A stretch of DNA of 64,000 nucleotides from Diplolepis rosae (Eukaryota; Arthropoda; Insecta; Hymenoptera; Diplolepididae). The stretch spans positions 4,774,001-4,838,000 of the forward strand of contig JAPYXD010000742.1 of the NCBI GenBank assembly GCA_030998225.1, given 5' to 3'. Of this stretch, positions 11,007 to 22,748 are shown piece after piece. How positions within the stretch are numbered: position 1 is the stretch's first letter; every line of letters starts with the position of its first letter. Made by a program: the position numbers and the translations under genes. Under the pieces are notes generated by a model. It had not been told where the DNA came from and did not search any database. It saw nothing but the letters and a program-made list of their open reading frames with translations.

Positions 11007-12699
11007 CCAGTTCAATTTTCTTAAGGACCGTGGTAATGGGTGCATGCGCGTAAGCATGGCTCTCCCCACCAACGTCTGCAGACGTTTTTCGTCCCACTGG
11101 CCATCATGCTATTGGGGTACGAGTTCTTCATCGTGTATACCACGAACAAATAATAAGGAGACCTATCTCCATGTAAGCTGATGTAAGCGACTTGGCAGGA
11201 CCAACGGCACGGTAAGTGCCCGGCTTGTAAGTTGGAAGTAGTGGAAAGGAGTGCGCAAGTTTGCAGTTGTCCTCTCCTTACTCACAGGAAAATGTGCGAG
11301 TGAGCCAAATTTGTCAAATTGATCTAGGCCCACGGTCGTATAAACAGGTCTGTATCACCAAGTTTTGAGCGCGACGATCGGAGGGTGTCTGATTTATTTA
11401 CATGGTTGACACTTAACCTCTATCCTTATAGTTAAAAATTCGTTAAAATTTACGCTACAAGTCAAATATCATTACTTCCAATTTTTTAAGAATCTTATCC
11501 TAAATTGAAAGATTAAAACATTTGGATATTTAAAGTATTAAAATCTTTCAAATAAAAGTTAAAATAACTTTAATTTTTAAATTTCAAAACTTTAAGAGTT
11601 CAAAGTTTGAATTAAGAAATATTGGTATTTCAGTTGATTAAATTTAAATTTGAAAGCATGTTCTAATTCTAATTTGAAGGCCTTGAAATTTTATTAAATT
11701 ATAACTTATAGCCTCTAAAAATATAACGTATTTAAATTCACAATAAGTTTGATAGAATTTTTTAATTTTAAATAAGTCAGGAGCCCACAAGTTCAGGAAC
11801 AATTTTCTTATAAATTTATTGTTAGTGTAACAAGTTATTTTCCAGAATTAACAACGAATGACTGCATTCAATATTTTATTGTACTGACATGCAGTGAAAA
11901 ATTACAAATTGCTATTCTGCACCTTGTTTCTCTCACATGTATTACTCGTTTTCTAATTTCGCCAGTTTCCTCTTGACACTAGATTTTTTTTTTATTTTTT
12001 GGTTTTCTTCGTGAGCAAACTGCCTCATCCTTAGTCGCATATAATAATATAAAGCATATGACAGCAGATCAGAAGCATGCTTTTTGCAGGGAAAAGTGAA
12101 TGAATAATTTTCAAGAACTTCATCGACTGTGAGATCAAATACATCAATGCTCGAGGCATGTTTCGCAAAACATTCTTCAACAAAATTTATCAACTTGAAA
12201 AAATGTAAATTTGGATGAATTAATCCCCTTTTTGTTTTTATGTCGACCAATTGTGCTACTGAGCTGTAGTTTTCGTACTTTGTGAGCGCTTCGGTACATA
12301 CAGTACACTGCTTATATTCTTGTATTTTTAAAATTTGCTTGCAAAGGTAACCTGAAATATAAAATAGTATAATCGAGAAGCAATGTATAATGAAAGATTA
12401 TTTAAAGTTAGATTTGTAGCAAAATTGAAAGCAGCATTGAATTATTACTTATACGGAAGACAACATATAGGCACTGAACAATGCGAAACAACACAAAAAT
12501 CTTTGTAGACTATATGATTTTTTATTTTTCCCACAATAATGAAAACAAAGTACATATATTATAAGAAAGACAATCGTCAGTACAGTTCATCTACATATGT
12601 TTTTGATTAGTGTGTGGCAAGGAAGCAGTATACAGTTAATTGAATTTAAAAGGAAAAACCTGTAACATAATAAATAATGCAGTCTAGAATTGGAGAATG

Positions 12700-12821
12700 G
12701 GAAACAGGAAAAAAAGAAAGGAGAATCGTTCGTAAAGATCGAAAAAAAATATCAATCCAACCGATTAATCGAGTAAAAAAGATCGATCTCCGTAGAATCG
12801 AATCGAGATCGCCCATCCCTA
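12700..12821. mobile_element. Terminal fragment of a hAT-like MITE
   Basis: About 120 bp identical, base for base as far as I can read, to 25676-25795, ending in 'gatcgcccatcccta'. It interrupts the P transposase exon after its LLSLY codons. Only one terminus is present; the other side changes to unrelated sequence near 12700. Confidence 0.8.
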
Positions 12822-13202
12822 ATATATAGTGACAACAATCTATATAACTGTAAGAACGTAGGACAAGACGGGTGCTCATTGCTTCCAGCCGCTTGTCGAA
12901 TTGTACCGAAGAATTTCTTGGGTTGTTTGTACATAATAGTGTTAATTATAAATTAAATCATGTCAATAATTTGCAAATAGAGATTATTACCTCTAAATTA
13001 TCCTGATTTACTCTTCCAGTCAATAAGTACTCGAAATTGAACTTATCAATTAAGTATTGGCATAAATCCATTGTAGAAGTGAGAGTCAATCGCAAGTCAG
13101 TTGCTGTTGCATCAGTGAGAAACTCGTCCGAAGAAATAAGACCTTTTATTTTATTACTTTCCCATTCATTTAGCCACTCTAGCGACTCCTTTATGATCTA
13201 TA

Positions 13203-13650
13203 CAGGTTGATTCGCCAATAGTCATAAAGCTTTGAATGCCAGATTCTTTGTTCGAAACCAAACAACAAGTCGCATTGCGAAAATGTTGTACGAACAATAG
13301 TTTTTAAACTGTTAAGCATTGCAAATGACCAAAAGAAACTCACTATTTCCGCGCGTCCATAAACATAGGGTGCGAATTTTTTACTAAGATTCACTTCAGG
13401 TCAGTAGAAGTCAATCAGTTTGCCTCTTGTCCGGCTGATAACTTTTTTTGTACTGATCAGAAATGAATTTTCGTAGAAATTTCGCACAGGAAGCTTATGG
13501 ACGCGCGACAATAGCGAGTTTCTATTGGTCAATTGCAATGCTTAATAGTTTGAAAACTATTGTTCGTACATTTTTTCAATGTGATTTGTTGTTTGTTTTT
13601 AACCAAGAATCTGGCATTCAAAGCCTTATGACTATTGGCGAATCACTCTG
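13203..13650. mobile_element. 448 bp palindromic MITE with TA duplication
   Basis: The ends 'caggttgattcgccaatagt' and inverted 'cagagtgattcgccaatagt' differ at two positions. TA flanks both sides (13201-13202 and 13651-13652). The arms are about 200 bp, so the two ORFs (13191-13394 minus, 13463-13678 plus) have similar translations and are artefacts. It sits immediately upstream of a P transposase exon and lies in an intron. TA duplication suggests mobilisation by a Tc1/mariner-type transposase. Confidence 0.8.
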
Positions 13651-16600
13651 TACAATGTATTGTATTACGAATTCTTAAGTATCAATTTGAAATAATGAAA
13701 TGAAAGAAAAAAGGTACAACAATATATACCTTAAAATCTCTTTTATCTGGAGTAAGACCTTCATTTGCTTGTTTTCTATTTAAAGCATCGAAAAGGCCGT
13801 TCATTCGTTTGCAAAAAGCAATTGTTTCTTCGCACCCTTTAAATTTAGAGAATTGGTGTGATAAATAAAACTGTAAGCCAATGGCAACAGAATTGCTAAA
13901 AATTTAGAAAAATAATAGGAATTCGTATAGGTAAATTAGAAATATGCCACTTTACATAAAAAAAAAGTAGTTGAAAATAGAATTTCACCTGAGTTGCAAG
14001 ACGAACACGCATTTCTGCTGTCTTGTGTAAATGAATGTGTCTTTTGGTCAATTTAGGGCATACCCTGGCATTTCCAATTCTTTGACTGTCTTCATTGTAT
14101 AATTCTTCCAAGTAATTCCACTGTATATAATTTTTATCGGGATGTATCTAAAAATAATATATATATACAAAATTTTGGTATAATAATAGATACAAGCAAT
14201 TAGAAATTATTTACAATTTGAAGTAGAAAGATAAAGTACCCGCAAATTTTTTTTACTATACAGTCTGTTTCGGACGTTTTTAAATAAATGTGGGGTGTCG
14301 GGAAAGGCAAAAACTTTCCTTGCATTATGAAGTGGATGAGTGAACCAACAGTTTGTCGAAGACAATTTAACTTGAATGCATAAAATTTTTTGCATTTTAC
14401 GGTTAGTGCTAGCACCATCTCCGATTACTCCATGTATAAGTGCACATGCTTTTTCCAAGAGACATATAGCTTTAAGCATTATCTTTGCTAATTCTTCCCC
14501 CGCAGCAGAATTTTTTGAAGCAAAAGTAGCTACAAGCTGCGAGTAATTTTCGACCAGGGACTGATACATTATGACAAGGCCGTGTGTTGCTAAATTATCT
14601 GCTTTTATATCTGTTACTGTTCGGTTATCTCCTAAATCACTTATTCCTTGATATGTCAAATTTCGAGATGAAACAGCAACTGCTCTTCTTAAATTTATTT
14701 CATCCGCAACTATGATACCATTTCGCTTCAATAAATCTTTAGCTTTAAAATTTTTTCCTAAAATTTCGAAAACCCTTTATCAAACCCGCAATCACTTCCC
14801 ATCAGACTAAAGTAGTTACGAACGGTATTCGAGCAGGGTAAGGGAAGAATTTCATTTCTTCTTAGGAATTCATAATATGACGGGGAACGAATATTCATCA
14901 AGATACAGAGCATTATCCATTCTTCAGAATACCTACGTCCCTTCGCATTCTCTACTTTTGCAGTAGCAACAATCTGTTTTATCGCAAGTTTCTGCTTATT
15001 TGGAACTTTAAACTCAGAGCACTTTTTATCTAAAGCCTCTTCGCGAACTTTTGCAATTTCCTTTTGTTGTTTTTCAAGGCAGTCAGTTATTAATTTTAAT
15101 CTGAGTTTAAGGCGATTCGCTTGACGTCTTTGATTATGTAATTTTTTTCTGAGAGCATTTAATTTATACTGATAGCTTGAATCTGAAGTTTGTAGATCAA
15201 CTTCGGTCTTTGCTCTTTTTTTATACCTCCTACCTTTTTGAAGTAATGCTTTTCGTAATTTTTGACAAGCATTGCGCCTTAAAGTATTTTTACATATGAG
15301 TTCACAAGCATTGTGCCGCCAAACTTCCGTACCCAAAGTGCTTTTATATGCAATATTTGCTGGTATTAAAGAAATCCCCACTGATGTGAAACCTTTACAT
15401 ATACGCATTTTCTAAAAATTTTAAAAGATTTGTGGTATTGTTTCAATATCGTGTATAACTTTTGGAAGACAAGTTCCATTTACATTAACCGGCATGCAAA
15501 AAACTTCATATTGTACTCTTCTGTCAGCATTTACAACAACACTTTTTTCAAATACGTGTCTTGAAATTCCATTTTCTATAGTGTTTATTGGATATGCAAA
15601 CAAAAGTTGGTGTTCTTTACCATTAAATGTTTCACACACAGTCCACGGTTTTATCAAATTTATGCAGTAAGGCTTCTGAATTATATCTTCACCAACTACA
15701 AACGGAAGATTAATGCATAAGCATAAGTATTATTAAATTATGTATTTGATTATTCAATTTGATTAAACTAAAAACTTACGTTCTATCCGAATTTCAAAAG
15801 TAACTGAATTGTTAAATGTCTTGTCATGTTTAGAAATACGAGGTTCATCTTTTACACAACTTAGCATTGAAACTTCTGGTACTGTTTCAGTCTCAAAATT
15901 CTCGTATTTTAAATCTACAGTTCGACATCCCTCTGAACCATCATCAGTCTTACAATCAGTTTCCATTTGTACACAATTAAGATCAGGTACTAAAAATAAG
16001 ATAGAAAAATGAAAGAAAAATAATCAATTAAATAGAGAAATTAGATTTTAAAGAAAAGAAGAGAATCAAATGATAAAATAAAAAATTTCTGAAAATGCTT
16101 AGAATTACCATGTAATTTAAATGCACAGAGCGTATTATCAACATGTTTTAAATTATTTACATCATCGGCAGTATCAGGTACAGATTCTAATAAATGATAT
16201 TTTGGACCATCACTCTTTGTATGAGTAACACAATCAGTCAAATCATTGTCATTGTCATATTCAGAAATCAGAAGTTCGTCCTTTAAAGAGCGTAATATTG
16301 AAACCTCTGGTACTCTTTCAGTCTTAACATTCTTGTGTTTAACATATATATTTTGAGATCCATCAAAACCATCAGTCTTAGTTTCAATATTTACATAATT
16401 ATGATCTGGAACTAAAAATAAAATAGTAAAAAAGATAAACATTAAATTAAATTGCTTTTAATTACCTTGTAATTGGAAAAGCGTTTTATCGACGATTTCT
16501 ATACATTGCTCATCGTTTACATGCTTTATGACGTTTGCATGCTTTACATTATTTTCTTTATCAAATTCGTTTGCATTACTGGGTTCAGTGAGATTAAGTG

Positions 16601-17083
16601 GTACGCAATTGAATATAGTAGGAACAGCACATTTCACTAATCTGGGCTTCTTCAAGGGAATCTGAATGAACAGTGACTTAGGATATTTTACTCCTATTTT
16701 AAAAAATTTAATAACTTCCGGTACGAAATGGTGAACAAAAATTATTGTTATGTCTGCGAAATCTTACCCTTTGAATAATATTTCCATCGGAATCTTTCTG
16801 TATGCACTCACGTACAATGTCATTTTCTGCAAAATGTTTTTCGCAAATACTTTGGAAGGATTTGAGTTTACATCCTCCAGGAATATTTTCCTCCCATTTT
16901 TTGGTACCATGAATATTGACGGTTTTCCTCCTCCACTGGCAGCATGTTCTTTATCGCACTTCGGTACGCAACAACACTTCGGCATTGCACTATCGCCCAC
17001 AACCCACAATCAAAATATCACATTTGATAAAAAACACGCTTCATTGGTTAGGATGTTTAGACAGGTGATCCAACTCTCTACCC

Positions 17084-18236
17084 TGTGACGATTGCTGATT
17101 TCGTCACCAGAGCGCGCTTTTAAACTGGAGGGAATTTTCAAATTATGCTTAGAATTAAAAGGTTAAGTAAATTAAAATAAAATAATATTGTTTTATTTTA
17201 TTTTAATAATAAAGTAAAGAAATTTGTTTTAAGAGATTGGCTAGACTTAAGAGTGACTCGACATGAATAACATTCTTGTTTATAAATATTTACATTGGAT
17301 GAGAGTTATTATGCTGATTGGGAAGAGTGTGATTAGCCTTTCATTTAATTATTATGAGTTTTCTAAGAAGTAATTATTTTTGTTAGTAGTAGGCTTTCTT
17401 CAAAGACTTCTTAAAAATTATTATTTGCATCGTAGAAATCCAACTTAATCTAAGGTCCTAAGGTTTCATATAATTGTTTATTTAAGAATGAACCAGGCGA
17501 CTGGTTGTCGCGACTAACGTTCAATAAATTAAACATATCAAGTTTTATATTTGACAGGATATTTTCCTGTGCAACTTATCAATTTTAACGAGTTAGATTT
17601 CTAGCGAATTCGAAATGCGTGAAACGTGATATGAAGCTCATGCGGCATACTTTGGTGTAGAAAAACACGTGCGCTCTAGGAATCTAGTAGTAGGGAAAGT
17701 AATCTAGGAATTATGCTAATAAGTAGGGATAAAAAATAAGTTTGATTGGCTGGTCGCACTTGACCTAATTAGTGGGGGGACGCAGAAAGGGTGCGCAATT
17801 ACACATGTGACGGTGAAGCCTAGGAGACTTCATCGCGAGAGATTCAGATTGATCTGGACCACTTGATCGATTGATCCGCGCGCGAGATCGTTTTAAGCTA
17901 TAAGTAAAGAAAAGGACTTAGAGTTTTTTGTTACTTATCATCTTTGTAATCTTAATAAGAATATAAAGTTATTAATGCTTATAATATATTTGAATTAAAT
18001 AAATATAGTAGTTTGAGCTATTGTGTACAATAAATTAATTAAGTGTAATTAATTTAATATACCTCTGATTTCATTTTCTTTTTAAATAAGTAAAACTTAT
18101 TTCAACGAATTAATTTCACTCCGACAAGGTGAGTTTCCACTCTTTGATGTGGTGAGCTCACACCCAGTCTTCACAATTGGAAATTATTATTATTGAAATT
18201 CAAAAGTTCCCGCTAAAAGTGACTCGGCGCGTTACA
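17084..18236. mobile_element. Second solo LTR, about 1.15 kb, inside the P element
   Basis: Begins 'tgtgac' and ends 'gttaca', with ACCC on both sides (17080-17083 and 18237-18240). An 'aataaa' lies near the right part (about 18029). Removing it joins 'caactctctaccc' to 'ttcgaccgtcgc', giving a shorter 5' region upstream of the THAP exon. No empty site is visible in the window, so this call is weaker than the 9520 LTR. Confidence 0.6.
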
Positions 18237-18856
18237 ACCCTTCGACCGTCGCGCTTCAATCTCGGTGGCTACTTGGAGAAACATAAGTCGGCTTCAAAAC
18301 GCGAGACATCGCTTCAATACCCCCACCGCCGGAGACTGTAGACCTGTTTATACGACCATGTCTAAGCCAGAGTCGTTATGTTGATTGATCTTTTTATCAA
18401 TTGCAAGCGGCAGATATTTGTTCAATTTAAATTTAGTTTAAAAAAAAAAATTATTATTTCAGGACTCCTATAAAGCTAACGGAGTGCATTATAAAAGTGG
18501 TAAGTATATATCGAATATAATAAGATTGTAAATCTTGAAATTGAAATTATGGTATTTGTTATTACTTCGTAAATCGTGTGTTAAATAATGTTGAACAGTT
18601 TTTTCCTTTAAAGGTGAGGGAATTTAATCCGAGAAATTTTCAAGATTTTGAAGATCGCATATATTATAATATAATGCATTTAATATGATAAATTTTTTTC
18701 TTAGCAATGTCGTATCGCGTACTGGGTTGCATAACCTCTCTGGCTTAGATCAATTTTTACAAGATCATCTCAATCGCACATTTTCCCGTGAGTAAGAAGA
18801 GGACAACTGCGTACTTGCGCACTCCTTTCCACTACTTCCAACTTACAAGTCGGGCA

Positions 18857-20192
18857 CAGCCCCGTCCGACTCAAAAAGAGATGGCCGGTCCTTATTGCTA
18901 CGCGTTTCTATCTTACTATTTTCGTCGCACGGCGGCGCTTTCCGCGTGTAGGCCTAGAATAACATGTAATCAAATGGGAGAAATGTTTAAAAAAATTTTA
19001 ATTTAAACATTTACGAAGTTTAAAAACGAGTTACTTTAAAAATTTATTATTTTTTTTTGCATAGATTATTTCTAGAGTGTTAATTATATGTATAAAATAA
19101 TGGAAGGAGAGAAATAAATTGTGAAATAATTATATTTTTTAATGTAAGGATTTTCAAAAGTTAGTAGTCTTATTAACGAGTAACACGAATAATGAATGTA
19201 AATTGTGTTAAATAGGAAAAGAAAATTTGATATATATTGGAGTTATTAAAAATTTGTTGAATAAGGGAAATGAATAAATATATCAAGTGTGAAAAATACA
19301 TTTTTGGGTCTGGAAAACTGAACGGTATATATATTTCTTTTTCACATTTATGAAATACATATATCAATTTCAGTATTAATAAAATACATAATTTATTAAT
19401 AAAATAAAATGAAGTAGAACATTGATTTATTGCTTTTTTCAAATCATATAAAATTTTGACACAGCAAAATTTAATTTAATAAATAATATACGTTAGAAGG
19501 CTAAAAAACTAAGTATCACACAGATTTGCTGCTTTTCTTTTCAAGACGCTTTCTTACGTAATCTCAGCTTTTTCTTGACGAATAGATTGCCTCATTCTAA
19601 TTTGCAAGTAGTATTGCACAATGTGGGACAACATTTCCTTAGCATCTTCAACATGGTCGTTGCACGGAAATCTGATTTTTTTACTTGTTGCAGTAAATTC
19701 GCAGAAAATCAACTCAAATGCGTTTCTGTAACGATGATGCTTTTCAAAGAGAGTTTCTACTTTGGCATTAACAATAAATTTGTTTTCATGCAATTTGTTT
19801 AAAATTAGCTTAGTTATGTATATTTTTCGCTAATTTTACTTTTTTGAAGGAAAATATTCTTCTGGAAAATTGGCTTACTAATTCAAGGAATAATTGGGAA
19901 AAATTTTGGAATTTGAAAATAAATTTTTCTTACAATAAAAGGTAAGAAAATTACCTAATGTAACATCTTCATATTTTCATTTATTTATTTAAACTAAAAG
20001 CATCCCAAACATAAAGGAACTCAAGAATAATAAGAGATGGAAAAAAAAGTCAGAGGAACAGCCGGGAAACAACAGACATCTTCTTTAGGTTAGAATTCGG
20101 ACATTAAAATTGAAGCAATAAAAATTGAAAATGATATCTATTAAATTTTTTTTTTAAATTTATCACATTAAGTTTTACACAGATATTAATTA
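18857..20192 (-). mobile_element. Second P element, truncated duplicate copy
   Basis: Starts with the terminus 'cagccccgtccgactc', preceded by GTCGGGCA, and is the same as 20791-22126. It ends at 20192 without the THAP exon and without the other terminus, joining directly to the start of another element A copy. Confidence 0.85.
19554..19793 (-). pseudogene. P transposase C-terminal fragment, duplicate copy
   Basis: A 79-codon ORF ending QIRMRQSIRQEKAEIT. The FPCNDH and YYLQIRMRQ words line up with FPCKKH and YYMRLRMRQ at the C-terminus of the large P transposase at 11942-12250. No other transposase domain survives in this copy. Same sequence as 21488-21727. Confidence 0.75.
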
Positions 20193-20790
20193 GTTGGAAG
20201 TAGTAGAAAGGAGTGCGCAAGTGCGCGGTTGTCCTCTTCTTACTCATAAGAAAATGTGCGAGTGAGACGAATTTGTCAAATTGTCAAATTGATCTAAGCC
20301 AGAGTGGTTATGTTGATCGATTTTTTGATAATTTGCAAGCGGCAGATATTTGTTCAATTTCAATTTAGTTTAAAAAATATATATATATTATCTCAGGACT
20401 TCTATAAAGCTAAAGGAGTGCATTATAAAAGTGGTAAGTATATATCGAATATAATAAGATTGTAAATCTTGAAATTGAAATTATGGTATTTGTTATTACT
20501 TCGTAAATCGTGTGTTAAATAATGTTGAACAGTTTTTTCCTTTAAAGGTGAGGGAATTTAATCCGAGAAATTTTCAAGATTTTGAAGATCGCATATATTA
20601 TAATATAATGCATTTAATATGATAAATTTTTTTCTTAGCAATGTCGTATCGCGTACTGGGTTGCATAACCTCTCTGGCTTAGATCAATTTTTACAAGATC
20701 ATCTCAATCGCACATTTTCCCGTGAGTAAGAAGAGGACAACTGCGTACTTGCGCACTCCTTTCCACTACTTCCAACTTACAAGTCGGGCA
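20193..20790 (+). mobile_element. Inverted-repeat element 'A', copy 2
   Basis: Begins inside the A terminus ('gttggaagtag', lacking about the first 23 bases) and ends 'cttacaagtcgggca' at the junction with the P element. The first 222 bases (20193-20414) are almost identical to the inverse of 23131-23355 and are less like the corresponding part of copy 1. Confidence 0.7.
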
Positions 20791-22126
20791 CAGCCCCGTC
20801 CGACTCAAAAAGAGATGGCCGGTCCTTATTGCTACGCGTTTCTATCTTACTATTTTCGTCGCACGGCGGCGCTTTCCGCGTGTAGGCCTAGAATAACATG
20901 TAATCAAATGGGAGAAATGTTTAAAAAAATTTTAATTTAAACATTTACGAAGTTTAAAAACGAGTTACTTTAAAAATTTATTATTTTTTTTTGCATAGAT
21001 TATTTCTAGAGTGTTAATTATATGTATAAAATAATGGAAGGAGAGAAATAAATTGTGAAATAATTATATTTTTTAATGTAAGGATTTTCAAAAGTTAGTA
21101 GTCTTATTAACGAGTAACACGAATAATGAATGTAAATTGTGTTAAATAGGAAAAGAAAATTTGATATATATTGGAGTTATTAAAAATTTGTTGAATAAGG
21201 GAAATGAATAAATATATCAAGTGTGAAAAATACATTTTTGGGTCTGGAAAACTGAACGGTATATATATTTCTTTTTCACATTTATGAAATACATATATCA
21301 ATTTCAGTATTAATAAAATACATAATTTATTAATAAAATAAAATGAAGTAGAACATTGATTTATTGCTTTTTTCAAATCATATAAAATTTTGACACAGCA
21401 AAATTTAATTTAATAAATAATATACGTTAGAAGGCTAAAAAACTAAGTATCACACAGATTTGCTGCTTTTCTTTTCAAGACGCTTTCTTACGTAATCTCA
21501 GCTTTTTCTTGACGAATAGATTGCCTCATTCTAATTTGCAAGTAGTATTGCACAATGTGGGACAACATTTCCTTAGCATCTTCAACATGGTCGTTGCACG
21601 GAAATCTGATTTTTTTACTTGTTGCAGTAAATTCGCAGAAAATCAACTCAAATGCGTTTCTGTAACGATGATGCTTTTCAAAGAGAGTTTCTACTTTGGC
21701 ATTAACAATAAATTTGTTTTCATGCAATTTGTTTAAAATTAGCTTAGTTATGTATATTTTTCGCTAATTTTACTTTTTTGAAGGAAAATATTCTTCTGGA
21801 AAATTGGCTTACTAATTCAAGGAATAATTGGGAAAAATTTTGGAATTTGAAAATAAATTTTTCTTACAATAAAAGGTAAGAAAATTACCTAATGTAACAT
21901 CTTCATATTTTCATTTATTTATTTAAACTAAAAGCATCCCAAACATAAAGGAACTCAAGAATAATAAGAGATGGAAAAAAAAGTCAGAGGAACAGCCGGG
22001 AAACAACAGACATCTTCTTTAGGTTAGAATTCGGACATTAAAATTGAAGCAATAAAAATTGAAAATGATATCTATTAAATTTTTTTTTTAAATTTATCAC
22101 ATTAAGTTTTACACAGATATTAATTA
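20415..22126. repeat. 1712 bp duplicated segment, second copy
   Basis: Counterpart of 18481-20192. At 22127 this copy continues into the rest of the P element (THAP exon and terminus), so it is the more complete of the two. Confidence 0.9.
21488..21727 (-). pseudogene. P transposase C-terminal fragment
   Basis: See the copy at 19554-19793. FPCNDH and YYLQIRMRQ mark it as the tail of a P/THAP transposase. Upstream coding sequence is deleted. Confidence 0.75.
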
Positions 22127-22152
22127 TTATTTATATATTTATTTATACATAC

Positions 22153-22392
22153 CGATGCTATAACATTTCCAGCAGGATCCTTTACTTCTCTCTTCCAAAT
22201 AACCTCTTCTTTAAAAAAATGTTTCTCGCCAACAAACTGTCCGGCTGTTACAATAAAATTTTTTCTTTTTATTGCTTTTTGATATTCATCAACTTAATCC
22301 TTAGTCACTTTGAAAAAATGAATTTTCTCGCTGTTAGCACGAGTTGAACTGTAACCCGATGAACAGTTTGGGGCGACGCACTTATTAACCAT
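22153..22392 (-). pseudogene. THAP zinc-finger exon of the second P element
   Basis: Reads MVNKCVAPNC, the first cysteine pair of a THAP finger, then KIHFFKV. The second half (GEKHFFKEEVIWKREVKD) resembles the usual CxxHF block, but glycine takes the place of the zinc-binding cysteine. An in-frame TAA follows the KVTKD residues. The exon ends at a good donor, 'catcg-gtatgt'. THAP domains bind transposon ends in P elements; this one is broken. Confidence 0.75.
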
Positions 22393-22748
22393 TTTATTAT
22401 CACTGACCCACTATACTACAGCACTAGATTATTTTAATTGAATGGACTATTTTTTTATAATTTAATCCACTATTATTTCAATATTATTTAGTTTTTTCAA
22501 CACATATTTATCCGTATTTATCTCATTTGTTCACATCGTTTACATGCAACTGCATGTCAGAGTAGGCCTACACGCGGGAGGCGCCGCCGTACGGCGAAAA
22601 TTATAAGATAGAAACTCGTAGCAATAAGGACCGAAAGTTTTCTGCTGAAATACTAAAGAGTCGGACGGGGCTGGTCGGGCACCACGAAGGAATAATAAGG
22701 AGACCAAACTGCCATGGGAAACTTTCCCGAATCTGGCAGGAGCAACGG

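Larger units (their letters stand above)
11942..16985 (-). pseudogene. THAP-type P-element transposase, about eleven exons, decayed
   Basis: Visible exons, minus strand: 16985-16768, 16661-16466, 16411-16109, 15989-15780, 15695 to about 14240, 14147-13989, 13895-13730, 13197-12991, 12916-12822, 12351-11942. Most have GT-AG borders in matching phase. Exon 1 starts MPKCCCVPKC, the first cysteine pair of a THAP zinc finger. The second pair (ICEKHF) is in another frame, so exon 1 has a frameshift; exon 2 supplies the closing VPTIF. A basic, probably coiled-coil region lies at 15300-15050. The RNase H-like core shows VADEI, VIGDGAS and FPDTPHLFKN. Later exons carry RVCPKLT, LFDALN, LTGRVNQDN and FFGTIRQ, all expected of P/THAP9 proteins. 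The C-terminal exon has a CxxC pair (CTVC) and FPCKKH. Two in-frame stops near 15421-15410, a frameshift near 14745, a phase mismatch at the 13895 exon and an insertion in the FFG exon make it inactive. Confidence 0.85.
11331..18360 (-). mobile_element. P-superfamily DNA transposon, 7 kb, complete with both ends
   Basis: The first 20 bp, 'cacggtcgtataaacaggtc', match the inverted right end 'catggtcgtataaacaggtc' with one difference. The flanks are 8 bp duplications, TCTAGGCC (11323-11330) and TCTAAGCC (18361-18368). Other copies of the host repeat have a single uninterrupted 'gatctaagccagag', confirming the insertion point. CA ends, an 8 bp duplication and a THAP-type transposase inside are the known signature of the P superfamily. 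The element is inflated by a solo LTR (17084-18236), a TA-flanked MITE (13203-13650) and a hAT fragment (about 12700-12821). Confidence 0.9.
11208..18856 (+). mobile_element. Inverted-repeat element 'A', copy 1, interrupted by the 7 kb P element
   Basis: Element A is about 620 bp long. It begins 'cacggtaagtgcccggcttg' and ends with the inverted 'cttacaagtcgggca'. The inverted ends are about 150 bp and contain 'ggagtgcgcaagt' and 'ttgatctaagccagag'. In this copy only 11208-11330 and 18361-18856 belong to A; the rest is the P element at 11331-18360. Its right end is interrupted by a further P element. No ORF is recognised. The spacer before it (11140-11207, 'aataataaggagacc') also precedes copy 3 at 22749. 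Confidence 0.65.
18481..20192. repeat. 1712 bp duplicated segment, first copy
   Basis: This block matches 20415-22126 with a constant offset of 1934 bases and no difference that I noticed. It contains the right part of element A (18481-18856) and the truncated P element (18857-20192). Outside the block the similarity drops abruptly: upstream to roughly 85 percent, downstream to none. Confidence 0.9.
20791..22673 (-). mobile_element. Second P-superfamily element, internally deleted, both ends intact
   Basis: Perfect 16 bp inverted ends 'cagccccgtccgactc' and 'gagtcggacggggctg' are flanked by the exact 8 bp duplication GTCGGGCA (20783-20790 and 22674-22681). An inner inverted repeat of about 80 bp ('cggtccttattgctacg') lies next to each end. 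It keeps only the first THAP exon (22392-22153) and the C-terminal fragment (21727-21488), both minus strand. The transposase core is missing, so it is non-autonomous. Confidence 0.9.

Noticed and set aside
9908..11181. Cluster of overlapping ORFs on both strands, 60-119 codons
   Set aside because: They lie in the solo LTR, the dispersed repeats and the 10839 hairpin. No domains are recognised and frames on both strands overlap.
13191..13678. Pair of similar ORFs (MNLSKKFAPYVYGRA and MNFRRNFAQEAYGRA)
   Set aside because: They are opposite arms of the palindromic MITE at 13203-13650.
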